Origin: Byssovorax sp.
GTDB lineage: Bacteria > Myxococcota_A > Polyangia > Polyangiales > Polyangiaceae
DNA length: 64,000 nucleotides
Assembly (NCBI GenBank): GCA_025362495.1
Contig: JANYGI010000013.1
Span: 16,767 to 80,766, forward strand
Direction: 5' to 3'
Shown here: piece by piece, positions 35,741-43,249 of the stretch
Layout of the letters: each line of letters starts with the position of its first letter
Numbering within the stretch: the stretch's first letter is position 1
The notes under the pieces: generated by a model
What the model saw: only the letters and a program-made list of their open reading frames with translations
The model's database searches: none
Told to the model about the DNA's origin: nothing
Made by a program: the position numbers and the translations under genes

Positions 35741-35744
35741 CGGA

Positions 35745-37355
35745 TCACCGCGCGGTGATGATCACCGGCGTCGAGCGGCCGTTGCCGTCGCCCGGGCGGA
35801 TGGCGCCCCAGCCCTCGGGCAGGCCAGGCTCGGTCCAGTTGAAGAGGAAATGCCCGTCTTCCGGGGAGACGTTCACGCACTCGGCGCTCTTGGGGTTGCC
35901 GAAGTCCTCGTGCCAGTAGGCCACGTGCATCGCCAGCGGCGCGCGCAGGTACTGGATGTGGGGCACGTCGGTGAACCAGAGGACCTTGGCCTCGCTCTTC
36001 TCGTTCGACATGGTGGCCACGTGGTCCTTCCACTCGATCGGGAAGTAGCCAGTCTGCGTCGTCGCGTACTTGGTGTTGTCGAGCCCCTTGACGGGGACAC
36101 CGCCCTTGCCCGGAGAGAACAGGCTCGCGCGCACCGGCTTTTCGCCCTCGTAGAGCGTCATCGTGCCCGGGAGGATCTTGGCCTCGATCCACTTCTGGCC
36201 AGGCAGAACGCCGCTCGGCAAGCCCTTCTTCGCGGTGGAGAGGGTGACGTCGTCGAGATCGACGAAGGTGTCCGGCTCGCCACGGACAGGCAGGTACGTC
36301 TTGCCGCCCTCGCTCACTTTATCTTCGGTCACCTGGACCCAGGTCTTGGCCGGGATCGCGTCGGCGAAGGCGACCATCTTCCCGTCCTGCTTGCGGTACT
36401 TGGGCTTCATGCCCTTGGTGCGATTCCAGGCCAGGGGCAGCTCGACGCCGCTGCCGAGATCGACCCCATGGAACGTGGAGCGCCGGATCTGGCGCACGCG
36501 ATCGGCCGGCACCAGCATCAGATCCGGGGTCATCAGCCACGTTCGCCCGTCGGCCTCGAAGGCCCTGGCGATGGCGACCATGGAGCCATTGGGGATCTTC
36601 CGCCAGATGAGCTGATCGGGGCTGCGCGTGCCGCCGGGGATGTGCTTCTTGCCGTCGGCGAAGATCGCCGGCACCGGATCGGTCGCGGCGATGGGCTCCT
36701 TCATCAAGAGCTCTTCATGCCCCTTCGACCACTCGGCGAGCTGGGTGAACGAGCCGCGCGGGCCGAAATGGTAGTCTTCCTTCGCGGTCTCTTCCCTGGT
36801 GGGAAGGCGGCTGTACATAGGGGCGCCGTTGGAGAACGCGTAGCGGTAGTACCAGACGGCGTCCCTGGTCGGGGCCACGTCCTTCAGCGCCAGGTAATAG
36901 GGATCTTGAAGGTTCAACGTGGTGACGAAGTCCAGGCACGCATAGCCGCGCGGCTCGACGGCGTACCACCCGCGGGGGCACCCTTTGCCCTGAACAGGCT
37001 TGCTGTCGCGGAGCGGCACCGCGGTCCCCATGCGGATGTAACCGAGCGCCAGGCCCTTCTTTTCGGGCTTCTTGTAGATGTACGCGAAGGGCCCGGTGGC
37101 GCCGAGGCGAGGGCGGTTGTCCGGCGCGAGCGCGGCCTTGTCGGCGTCACCGGTGCTCTTGGCGAGCGCCGGCGCGGCGTCGCCCTCGGGCTCGGTGGCT
37201 GCCTTGGGCTCGGCCTCGCTGACGGCGGGGCCGATCGAAGGGGCCTTGCGCGCCTCGGGCGGTGCCGAAGCGACAGGCGAGGACGCGACGCCGCCGGAGC
37301 AGCCCGAGAGCAGGGCCGTGGCGAGGAAGAGCGCGGAGCGGGAAGAGGAGCGCAT
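35745..37355 (-). CDS. L,D-transpeptidase-like (YkuD) lipoprotein with altered active-site motif
   Basis: A 536-residue lipoprotein (start at 37355; lipobox ALLSGC) with an Ala/Glu/Pro linker, SH3-like central strands and a C-terminal YkuD-like region. The closing motif is HVAYWHEDFG...SAECVN (His477, Cys493), where canonical L,D-transpeptidases have SHGC; the catalytic Cys and an upstream His remain but His-Gly is replaced by Ala-Glu. It may crosslink peptidoglycan or attach proteins to it, or may have changed chemistry. Directly precedes the CapA-like gene (four-base gap), an envelope-related context. Confidence 0.8.
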   Translation of the reverse strand: MRSSSRSALFLATALLSGCSGGVASSPVASAPPEARKAPSIGPAVSEAEPKAATEPEGDAAPALAKSTGDADKAALAPDNRPRLGATGPFAYIYKKPEKKGLALGYIRMGTAVPLRDSKPVQGKGCPRGWYAVEPRGYACLDFVTTLNLQDPYYLALKDVAPTRDAVWYYRYAFSNGAPMYSRLPTREETAKEDYHFGPRGSFTQLAEWSKGHEELLMKEPIAATDPVPAIFADGKKHIPGGTRSPDQLIWRKIPNGSMVAIARAFEADGRTWLMTPDLMLVPADRVRQIRRSTFHGVDLGSGVELPLAWNRTKGMKPKYRKQDGKMVAFADAIPAKTWVQVTEDKVSEGGKTYLPVRGEPDTFVDLDDVTLSTAKKGLPSGVLPGQKWIEAKILPGTMTLYEGEKPVRASLFSPGKGGVPVKGLDNTKYATTQTGYFPIEWKDHVATMSNEKSEAKVLWFTDVPHIQYLRAPLAMHVAYWHEDFGNPKSAECVNVSPEDGHFLFNWTEPGLPEGWGAIRPGDGNGRSTPVIITAR

Positions 37356-37396
37356 CGGCCCGGGGGATAACGCGGGCTCGGCGCTCTGGCCAAGAT

Positions 37397-38311
37397 TCAG
37401 GTGACGAGAGCGGGCGCCGCCTCGAACGTCACGCCCTGCGCGGAGAGGCGTTTGCTGGCCACCTCGATCGCGAGAGGGCTCCTGTCGCCGCCCACGAACC
37501 GGCGTCCGAGCCGCGCCGCGACCGCCAGAGTCGTCCCGCTCCCGCACATCAAGTCGGCCACCGTGGCGCCCTCGCGGCTCGACGCGCGGAGGATCCGCTC
37601 GAGGAGCCGCTCGGGCTTCTGGGTGGGATATCCGGTGCCCTCCTTGCGGAGCGGGGTATTGGCCACCATCGCCGGGATATCGGTCCAGATGCTCCCGAGC
37701 CTTCGCCCGGTGTCGGCGTAATAGCGGTACGCCTTGCCGCCGACGACGCGCTCGCGGTACCTGCGCCCGGCTTCATCGACGTTGCGAAAGTGCATGGAAA
37801 GGCTGGTCTCGGCGAAGCTTTCGCGCAGCATCGGATCGTCGCCGTTGTAGACGACGAGGCCCTTCTCCTCCGCGCGGCGAGCGTACATCAGGATGGTCTG
37901 GTGCGTCACCGAGAAGCCTTTGCGCGCGCCGCGGCTCCCGTTGCCCGGCGCCCAGATCACCTCGCCCAGGAAGGCCCCGCGGCCGAAGAGGCGATCACAG
38001 GCCACCTTGAGCTCGTGCACGGCGCGGTGATCGAGGTGCAGGTACAGCGTCGCGCCGACGGCCATCCGCTCGCGGATCGCGGCGAGGCGGGGCACGAGCA
38101 TGGCCAAAAGCTCGTCGCCGTCTTCGCGGTCTTCGTAGGCGTCTGGCCCGCTGTCGAGCTTCTTGCTGCCGCGAGTCTGGCCGGGCGCGAGGCGCGCGGA
38201 CATCGTCGTACCGACGCCGTACGGGGGATCGAGGTAGACGAGATCGAAGCGTATTTCCGGGGGCAGCCGCGCGCAGACGTCCTGTGCGTCGGCCAGGGTG
38301 AGGAGGTTCAT
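37397..38311 (-). CDS. Orphan DNA methyltransferase (beta-class N4/N6)
   Basis: A 304-residue amino-methyltransferase. Motif IV comes first as DPPY (28-31), and the SAM-binding motif I (ADLMCGSGTT) is near the C-terminus after GYPTQKPERLL: the beta-group order typical of type III Mod and many type II enzymes. No restriction endonuclease gene is adjacent; instead the start overlaps the stop of the MepA gene (ATGA). An orphan epigenetic role is therefore more likely than restriction, but the target sequence is not predictable. Confidence 0.88.
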   Translation of the reverse strand: MNLLTLADAQDVCARLPPEIRFDLVYLDPPYGVGTTMSARLAPGQTRGSKKLDSGPDAYEDREDGDELLAMLVPRLAAIRERMAVGATLYLHLDHRAVHELKVACDRLFGRGAFLGEVIWAPGNGSRGARKGFSVTHQTILMYARRAEEKGLVVYNGDDPMLRESFAETSLSMHFRNVDEAGRRYRERVVGGKAYRYYADTGRRLGSIWTDIPAMVANTPLRKEGTGYPTQKPERLLERILRASSREGATVADLMCGSGTTLAVAARLGRRFVGGDRSPLAIEVASKRLSAQGVTFEAAPALVT

Positions 38312-39183
38312 GGTGCGGCGCCGGCGACGCCTCCCGCGCCCGGGAGCAGATCGTCGATGATCGAGCGCGCGAGCTCGTCGTCGGGAGGCGTGATGAGCTG
38401 GGGCAAGCGCGGGAGCCAGGGCCAGTAAGGGCCGCCGCCGAGGCAGCCGGCGATCGACTCGTCCGGCGTGCAGGCGATGCGCAGGTGCAGGTGATCGTCG
38501 TGAGAGGCGCTGTCGCCGGGCTGGAGGAGCACGCTCTCGGCGTACCAGACCAGCTCGGGATCTTCGCCGCGCGCGCGGGCATACTCGATCACCAGGGCTT
38601 CGAGCCAGTGGGCAAAGAACAGCCATTGAACATTGGCCTCCTTCGAGCTGACGAGGGCCTTGATCAGCAGCCATTCGCGCTCGACGTCGAGGCGGAGGAA
38701 CTTGCCGGACGACCTCGACTTCCCGCTCTTGTCGGGCGGCGACGCGTCGGCCAGGCCGTCGGCGCCGAAGCGCAGGAAGCCTGGAGAAGGCACCGAGCGG
38801 CCGTCGGGCGTCACCACGTAGATCAGGAGATCGGCGTCGCGCCCGGTGCGGTGCGAGCGATGACCGCTGGACTCGCCGCCCCAGCGGCCCGCGAGATCGC
38901 CGACGATCAAGGGTGCTCCAGGGCGCTCGTGCGCTACCTCCTTCGCGACGTCGCGGATCGCCGCGACGAGGCGGGGATTGCCCCAGTTCACGCCGTTCTT
39001 GCGCAGCAGCGCGTAGCCGTCGCCCTTCAGAGGGATCGGCACAGCGTCGGTGAGCATCCCCGCGTGCGGGTAGCCGATCGATCCATGGATCGCGGGCGTG
39101 AGCGGCGATGGGGTGCCCGTGCAGGCGGCGGTGAGAGGCGCCGCAGCGAGCAAGAACGCGGGGAAAAGCCGGCGAAACGTCAC
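38308..39183 (-). CDS. mepA: Penicillin-insensitive murein endopeptidase (MepA, M74) lipoprotein
   Basis: A 291-residue protein with a signal and lipobox (LTAAC, Cys21). The zinc site of the MepA/M74 family is intact: GHRSHRTGRDADL (His108, His111, Asp118) and HDDHLHLRI near residue 235. It hydrolyses D-Ala-meso-DAP crosslinks in peptidoglycan in the periplasm. Here it appears lipid-anchored rather than soluble. Overlaps the DNA methyltransferase gene by four bases, an odd partnership that implies co-translation. Confidence 0.88.
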   Translation of the reverse strand: MTFRRLFPAFLLAAAPLTAACTGTPSPLTPAIHGSIGYPHAGMLTDAVPIPLKGDGYALLRKNGVNWGNPRLVAAIRDVAKEVAHERPGAPLIVGDLAGRWGGESSGHRSHRTGRDADLLIYVVTPDGRSVPSPGFLRFGADGLADASPPDKSGKSRSSGKFLRLDVEREWLLIKALVSSKEANVQWLFFAHWLEALVIEYARARGEDPELVWYAESVLLQPGDSASHDDHLHLRIACTPDESIAGCLGGGPYWPWLPRLPQLITPPDDELARSIIDDLLPGAGGVAGAAP

Positions 39184-39210
39184 GTCGGCGCGGACTCTAC
39201 CAGCTCGCCG

Positions 39211-39996
39211 TCAGTCGATGGTCTCGAAATGGTCGAACTCGAAGCTGTAGGTGTCGCCGACGGGCGCGTACGTCGCCGTGAGGTGCGAGGGATAGAGCGT
39301 CTGTGCGCCGCCGGCCGACGCGGGGCGCGGGATGTTGAGCTCGAAGCTTTTGCGCCCGAGGAACAGCTCGCGGGTGATCATCGGCTCGATGAACACCATC
39401 TTCTGCGCCGCGTACCCGAGGATGATCGAGGCCGAGAAGGTGTTGCCCACGATGTCGACCGAGGGCCAGGCGTGATAGCCCATCCCCGAGACGCAGGTGC
39501 TCGGCGTCTCGTACCCGCTCGCGAGGATCGCCGCGGGGAACGGCGAGGTGTCGAAGCAGGTGATGGCCGACACTTCATCCATGGTGCCACGGTAGAAATG
39601 GAGATCGAAGTGCGGTTTGCCGTACGGCGCGGGGCCGTGTCCGCCGGAGATCCAGTTGATGCGCAGGAGCTGGATGAAGGTCTTGTCGCGCACCGACTCG
39701 GGCATCTCGATACCGACGGTGGTCTCGAACGCCGGATCGAAGGCGGGGACGTTCTCGAAGCTCTTCACCGGGACGACGACGCCCACGCCGAGGATCTCGC
39801 CGCCGGGGCCGAGATGGGCAAAGCTCTTCACGCCGCCGTCGAGGGGCATCGGGCCGTCACCGCCGCTCCCGCCGCCGGTCGTGGCGGCGCTCGTGGTGGC
39901 GCCGCTACCGCCGGTTCCGGGATCGACGGGGACGCCGCCGGAGCAGGCCGCGAGTCCGAGTCCGAGCAGCGCGGTCCAGGTCAATCGAGAGAGCAT
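39211..39996 (-). CDS. Lipoprotein of the DUF5602/TTHB210-like type
   Basis: A 261-residue lipoprotein; start at 39996 gives the signal MLSRLTWTALLGLGLAAC. After a Gly/Thr/Ser linker, the body contains GYGKPHFDLHFY-like and GMGYHAWPS segments (PHFDLHFY, YHAWP), His-rich phrases I associate with the TTHB210/DUF5602 family. Function unknown, possibly metal-binding in the periplasm. A degraded lipoprotein gene lies immediately upstream at 40043-40304. Confidence 0.7.
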   Translation of the reverse strand: MLSRLTWTALLGLGLAACSGGVPVDPGTGGSGATTSAATTGGGSGGDGPMPLDGGVKSFAHLGPGGEILGVGVVVPVKSFENVPAFDPAFETTVGIEMPESVRDKTFIQLLRINWISGGHGPAPYGKPHFDLHFYRGTMDEVSAITCFDTSPFPAAILASGYETPSTCVSGMGYHAWPSVDIVGNTFSASIILGYAAQKMVFIEPMITRELFLGRKSFELNIPRPASAGGAQTLYPSHLTATYAPVGDTYSFEFDHFETID

Positions 39997-40042
39997 CTTG
40001 TTCGGTTCCAGTCGTCGCAGAAGGTAAGATCGTTTCAGCGGT

Positions 40043-40304
40043 TCAGGGCGCATCGCAGGTCACCTCGAGAAAGCCCCACGGCCCGTCGTCGTCGCGGGTG
40101 GAGATCAGGAGCGTGCCGGGCTCCGACGGTACCAGGGCGCGGGCGGTTCCGGGGGCCGTCGTGATCTGGAGATCGCTCCCCACGGGACTACCACTCTCGT
40201 CGACGAGGCGCACGGTCATCGTCCCGGCGTCCGCGTCGCTCGCGAGGAGCGCAGCCGGAGCTGGTGGCCGCGGAAAGGCCGAGCAGGACGAGCGTGCCAA
40301 TCAT
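40043..40304 (-). pseudogene. Frameshifted small lipoprotein
   Basis: From an ATG at 40304 a clear lipoprotein signal reads MIGTLVLLGLSAATSSGC, but that frame then degenerates into Arg-rich sequence. The plausible mature part (TMTVRLVDESGSPVGSDL to the stop at 40043, ending EVTCDAP) is in another frame that joins near 40240-40255. A single indel would restore a lipoprotein of about 87 residues. Either a genuine frameshift or a sequencing error. Confidence 0.65.
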
Positions 40305-40589
40305 GGATCGTCGACGCCGCGCGACGGCAGCGTTCGAAAGCGAAGGAGAGGTGTTCATGCGGCGGAGCCTCGATGCGAGAAGAAGTGGTGCCAGCGCGAC
40401 GCCGTGCCGGAGCGCGACCTCGCGATGCCACCCCTTTGGCAAGCCGCGTGCCGCCTCGAATTGCGCGGGATCCAGCGCGCCTGGGCCACGAGTTGCCACT
40501 CACGCCGCGTCCGGTTATCAGCAGGTTACCAGCGCCGACTCGCGCGGGCGCGGAAGCGATGCGGGTATTACAGCTCCAGGCGTGGGTGA

Positions 40590-40902
40590 CGTGAATGTGG
40601 TCGTGTTCGGAGTCGGCCTCTCGCTGCTCGTCGCGCCGCTGACGACTGCCGTGCTCGGCGCCGTCGATGATTCCCACGTGGGAACGGCATCGGCCACGAA
40701 CACGGCTGTTGCGCGCGTCGCAGGGTTGCTGGCAACGGCTTTGCTCCCGCTCGCCGCGGGGATGACGGGCGCGGGGCCGATCGACAGGGCGACGTTCGCC
40801 GGTGGCTTCGCGCGCGCGATGTGGCTCTGCGCGGCGCTTTGCGGGGTCGGCGCGGTGGTGGCGTGGAGCATGATCAAGAGGCCTTTGCTGTCGGCCGCGT
40901 GA
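40590..40902 (+). pseudogene. 3' fragment of an MFS (DHA2-type) transporter
   Basis: The last roughly 100 codons encode the C-terminal helices of a drug:H+ antiporter: GLSLLVAPLTTAVLGAV, ASATNTAVARVAGLLATALLP and a final helix WLCAALCGVGAVVAW. These are the conserved TM13-14 phrases of the 14-TM family. Upstream sequence in the same frame is Arg/Ser-rich and non-homologous, so about 80% of the gene is missing. Confidence 0.75.
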
Positions 40903-40946
40903 ATTGCGGGGCCCCAATTGCTGCCGATTTCCGTCGCTAAATCGAG

Positions 40947-41720
40947 GTGCTCGTGACCGATCGCGCCCGGCCCATCACTGTCGCAGATACGGATACTGCC
41001 AAGGAGATCTTGATTCGCCGGCAAGACACTCACCTCGACAGCCTGGCCGAGCGCCTGCGCGAGCCGCGGATCCGCGCCATCCTCGAACCGATGCTCGCCG
41101 GTGAGCCGCTCGGGGAGATGCCGGACGACGATCTGCGCTTCGCCCAGGATATCGGGCTCGTGCGCATGACGGCCGAGGGCGGGCTCACCGTGGCCAACCC
41201 GATCTACCGCGAGATCATCGTACGTTCTCTCGCGGCCACCCCGCAGGCCTCGTTGCCGCAGATCCCCACGACGTGGCTCGCCCCCGATGGCCACCTCGAC
41301 GAGGAGCGTTTGCTGGAGGCGTTCCTGGCCTTCTGGAAGCAGCACGGCGAGCCGCTCCTCGGCGCAGCGCCGTACCACGAGGTCGCGCCGCACCTGGTGT
41401 TGATGGCCTTTCTGCACCGCGTGGTAAACGGTGGATCGATCGAGCGCGAATACGCGATCGGGCGCGGGCGCATGGATCTGTGCGTGAGGCACGGTCGCGA
41501 CACGCTGGCGATCGAGATCAAGGTCTGGCACCCGGGGCGCGTCGATCCGCTTCCCGACGGGCTGGTGCAGCTCGACGGCTACCTCGCGAAGATGGGATTG
41601 GGGAGTGGCTGGCTCGTGCTGTTCGATCGGCGGCCTGGCATCGCGCCGATCGCGGAGCGGCTGGCGACGTTCGACGCCGTCACCGCCGGCGGGCGAAAGG
41701 TGAGGGTGATCCGGGCGTGA
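40947..41720 (+). pseudogene. 3' part of an AAA-ATPase with C-terminal PD-(D/E)xK-like domain
   Basis: A 257-codon frame matching the C-terminal half of a common myxobacterial/cyanobacterial ATP-binding protein: helical segment (QDTHLDSLAERLREPRIRAILEPML), then GRMDLCVRHGRDTLAIEIKVW, which fits a PD-(D/E)xK nuclease core (Asp ... Glu-x-Lys). The normal N-terminal AAA+ domain with Walker motifs (about 250 residues) is absent, and a TAA lies immediately upstream of the frame. A GTG at 40947 could still initiate, so a short product is possible. Confidence 0.7.
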
Positions 41721-42121
41721 CCGGTGGCGCTCGCGGCCTCTCGCGTGCAAAAGGCGACCTGCGCCGCGGCAAGTGAGGCTTCGTCGTCGAGCTTGCGGGC
41801 CTTCCGCGCGGCGGACGAGGCTCCTTGCTCGGTCCGGATCGCTCCCGTTCGCCGGTGAGCTTGCCATGTCGCCGGAATCCTTGGCCTATTTGTCGAGCGC
41901 CCGAGCTCCCGTCGCGGGGGGCCGGCGCTGCCGCGCGGGGCGCGGAGGATCACCGCCCGGCGCGCAGGCCTCCGCGCCGAGAAAAGAGGCCTGATTTCCC
42001 GGCAATGAAACTCCCCGTCCGCGCCGGGGAGCTTGCGATGCCGGCGGCGAAGCCTCGGCGCTCGCGACCGAAGGCTCCCGGGCCGGCGAGCAAGCCCCGC
42101 CGGCCGTCGGGCAAGCTCGGC
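41721..42121. other. Non-coding stretch with repeated GAGCTTGC octamers
   Basis: No convincing gene. The octamer GAGCTTGC occurs at 41789-41796, 41857-41864 and 42029-42036, and inverted (GCAAGCTC) at 42111-42118. At 42011-42031 there is a perfect hairpin with 7-base arms and 7-base loop (CTCCCCG/CGGGGAG), not followed by a T-run. It may be a degraded intergenic repeat next to the decayed genes. Confidence 0.5.
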
Positions 42122-42877
42122 CTACGTGACGTTCTGCTTCTCTGCAGGAGCGACAGGCGTCTCCGCCGGTGCGACAGGCGTCTCCGCCGGTGCGGCGGGC
42201 GCTTCAGCCTTCTTCGCCTTGCGCCGCTTGGCGATGCCGACCGCGATCTGGTGGTCGCGGCGGGTGAGCACCAGGCGGGCAATGGTGCTCCACTCGTTAT
42301 GCCAGGCGTAGAGCTTCATCAAGGTCGCGTCGCGCTCGGCGTCGCTGATGGGCTTCGGGGCGACCATCGCTTGCGCCGTGGTCACGAGCCCGCGCAGGCG
42401 AGCGCGCTCCTCGTCGGTGTAGCCGCGCGCCGCGAGGGTCGCGAGCGCGGCCTGATCGGCCTTACGCGTGGCCTTGCGGTCGGGGGAGCTTCCGAGGGCG
42501 TCGAGGCGATCGAGGAGCGTCGATACGCCAACCACGGCCTCATTGCCCTGCTTGGGTGTGAGGTTGTCGAAGAGGAAGCCAATCACTTCGGGGTGATTGT
42601 TCTCGAGGACGGCGCGAATCACCGCGAAGTTGGGCTCGTCCCAGGCGTCGATCTCGACGACGGCGTCGCGCACCGCCTTGTCGAGGATGGGGACGCTGCC
42701 CGCGGGAAAGACGGCAAGCTTCTTGAGATAGCCCCAGGCCAGCTCGTGGTGAGCTTCGGTGTAGCCCTTGGTGGAGAGGGCGGCGCGGATGGGGAAGTAC
42801 TTGCCAACGGCGATGAGAAACGCGAGCACCCGGGCGGCGATGCCGTCGAGGACTGGACGGCTGGGCTGGTCGGCCAT
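42122..42877 (-). CDS. Hypothetical helical protein with repetitive tail
   Basis: A 251-residue protein, mostly helical, without signal or TM segments. Start at 42877 (MADQPSRPV) is preferred. The C-terminus is a basic stretch (AKRRKAKKAE) followed by repeats of Ala-Pro-Ala-Glu-Thr-Pro-Val, encoded by the 21-base tandem repeat at 42150-42191. The body (for example AAHHELAWGYLKKLAVF-like segment EAHHELAWGYLKK) is not recognised, though the layout is that of lineage-specific myxobacterial proteins. Confidence 0.7.
   Translation of the reverse strand: MADQPSRPVLDGIAARVLAFLIAVGKYFPIRAALSTKGYTEAHHELAWGYLKKLAVFPAGSVPILDKAVRDAVVEIDAWDEPNFAVIRAVLENNHPEVIGFLFDNLTPKQGNEAVVGVSTLLDRLDALGSSPDRKATRKADQAALATLAARGYTDEERARLRGLVTTAQAMVAPKPISDAERDATLMKLYAWHNEWSTIARLVLTRRDHQIAVGIAKRRKAKKAEAPAAPAETPVAPAETPVAPAEKQNVT
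42150..42191. repeat. 21-bp tandem repeat, two perfect copies
   Basis: Copies at 42150-42170 and 42171-42191, followed by a diverged third copy, in the 3' end of the gene at 42122-42877. In-frame, encoding Thr-Pro-Val-Ala-Pro-Ala-Glu units. Confidence 0.9.
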
Positions 42878-42918
42878 GAGGGGAGTTGTTCTTTCTGGCG
42901 GATCGATGTGGGCGTCGA

Positions 42919-43137
42919 TCAATGGACGAGCGGGAGGCCGATCCGCGCCTGCAGCCCCCGGATCAGGAGGTAGCGGAAGTCGCGTGAGGTTGGCAAGTGT
43001 AATTTTTCCGCCATCTTGCGGGCCAAGGTATCCTCGTGCAGGACGAGGTGCACCTCAGGCGCCCACTGACATGAAAGCGCCACAATAAGCTCCGCCGTCG
43101 CTCCAGTTTTTCGGGCCGGTTGGCTCATGCTTGACAT
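42919..43137 (-). CDS. Possible small protein
   Basis: A 72-residue open frame with balanced composition (SCQWAPEVHLVLHEDTLARKMAEKLHLPTSRDFRYLLIRGLQARIGL), unlike the Arg-rich shadow frames elsewhere. No ribosome site is evident and no family is recognised, so it may be a relic or a real small gene upstream of 42122-42877. Confidence 0.35.
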   Translation of the reverse strand: MSSMSQPARKTGATAELIVALSCQWAPEVHLVLHEDTLARKMAEKLHLPTSRDFRYLLIRGLQARIGLPLVH

Positions 43138-43144
43138 GACGGCA

Positions 43145-43158
43145 AAAACAAATGTTTT
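43145..43158. promoter_or_regulatory. AT-rich palindrome between small ORF and RHS gene
   Basis: AAAACA-AA-TGTTTT is an exact inverted repeat in otherwise GC-rich DNA, about 90 bases upstream of the RHS gene start and just upstream of the small minus-strand frame. Candidate operator; no clear -35/-10 pair was found. Confidence 0.35.
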
Positions 43159-43249
43159 CTGACCCGCGCATCGCGCGTGGAGTGATCCGCACTGTCCGGG
43201 GGAGACAGTTGTAGGTTATGTCTTACGAGCGGTTATGGAGATGCACTGC

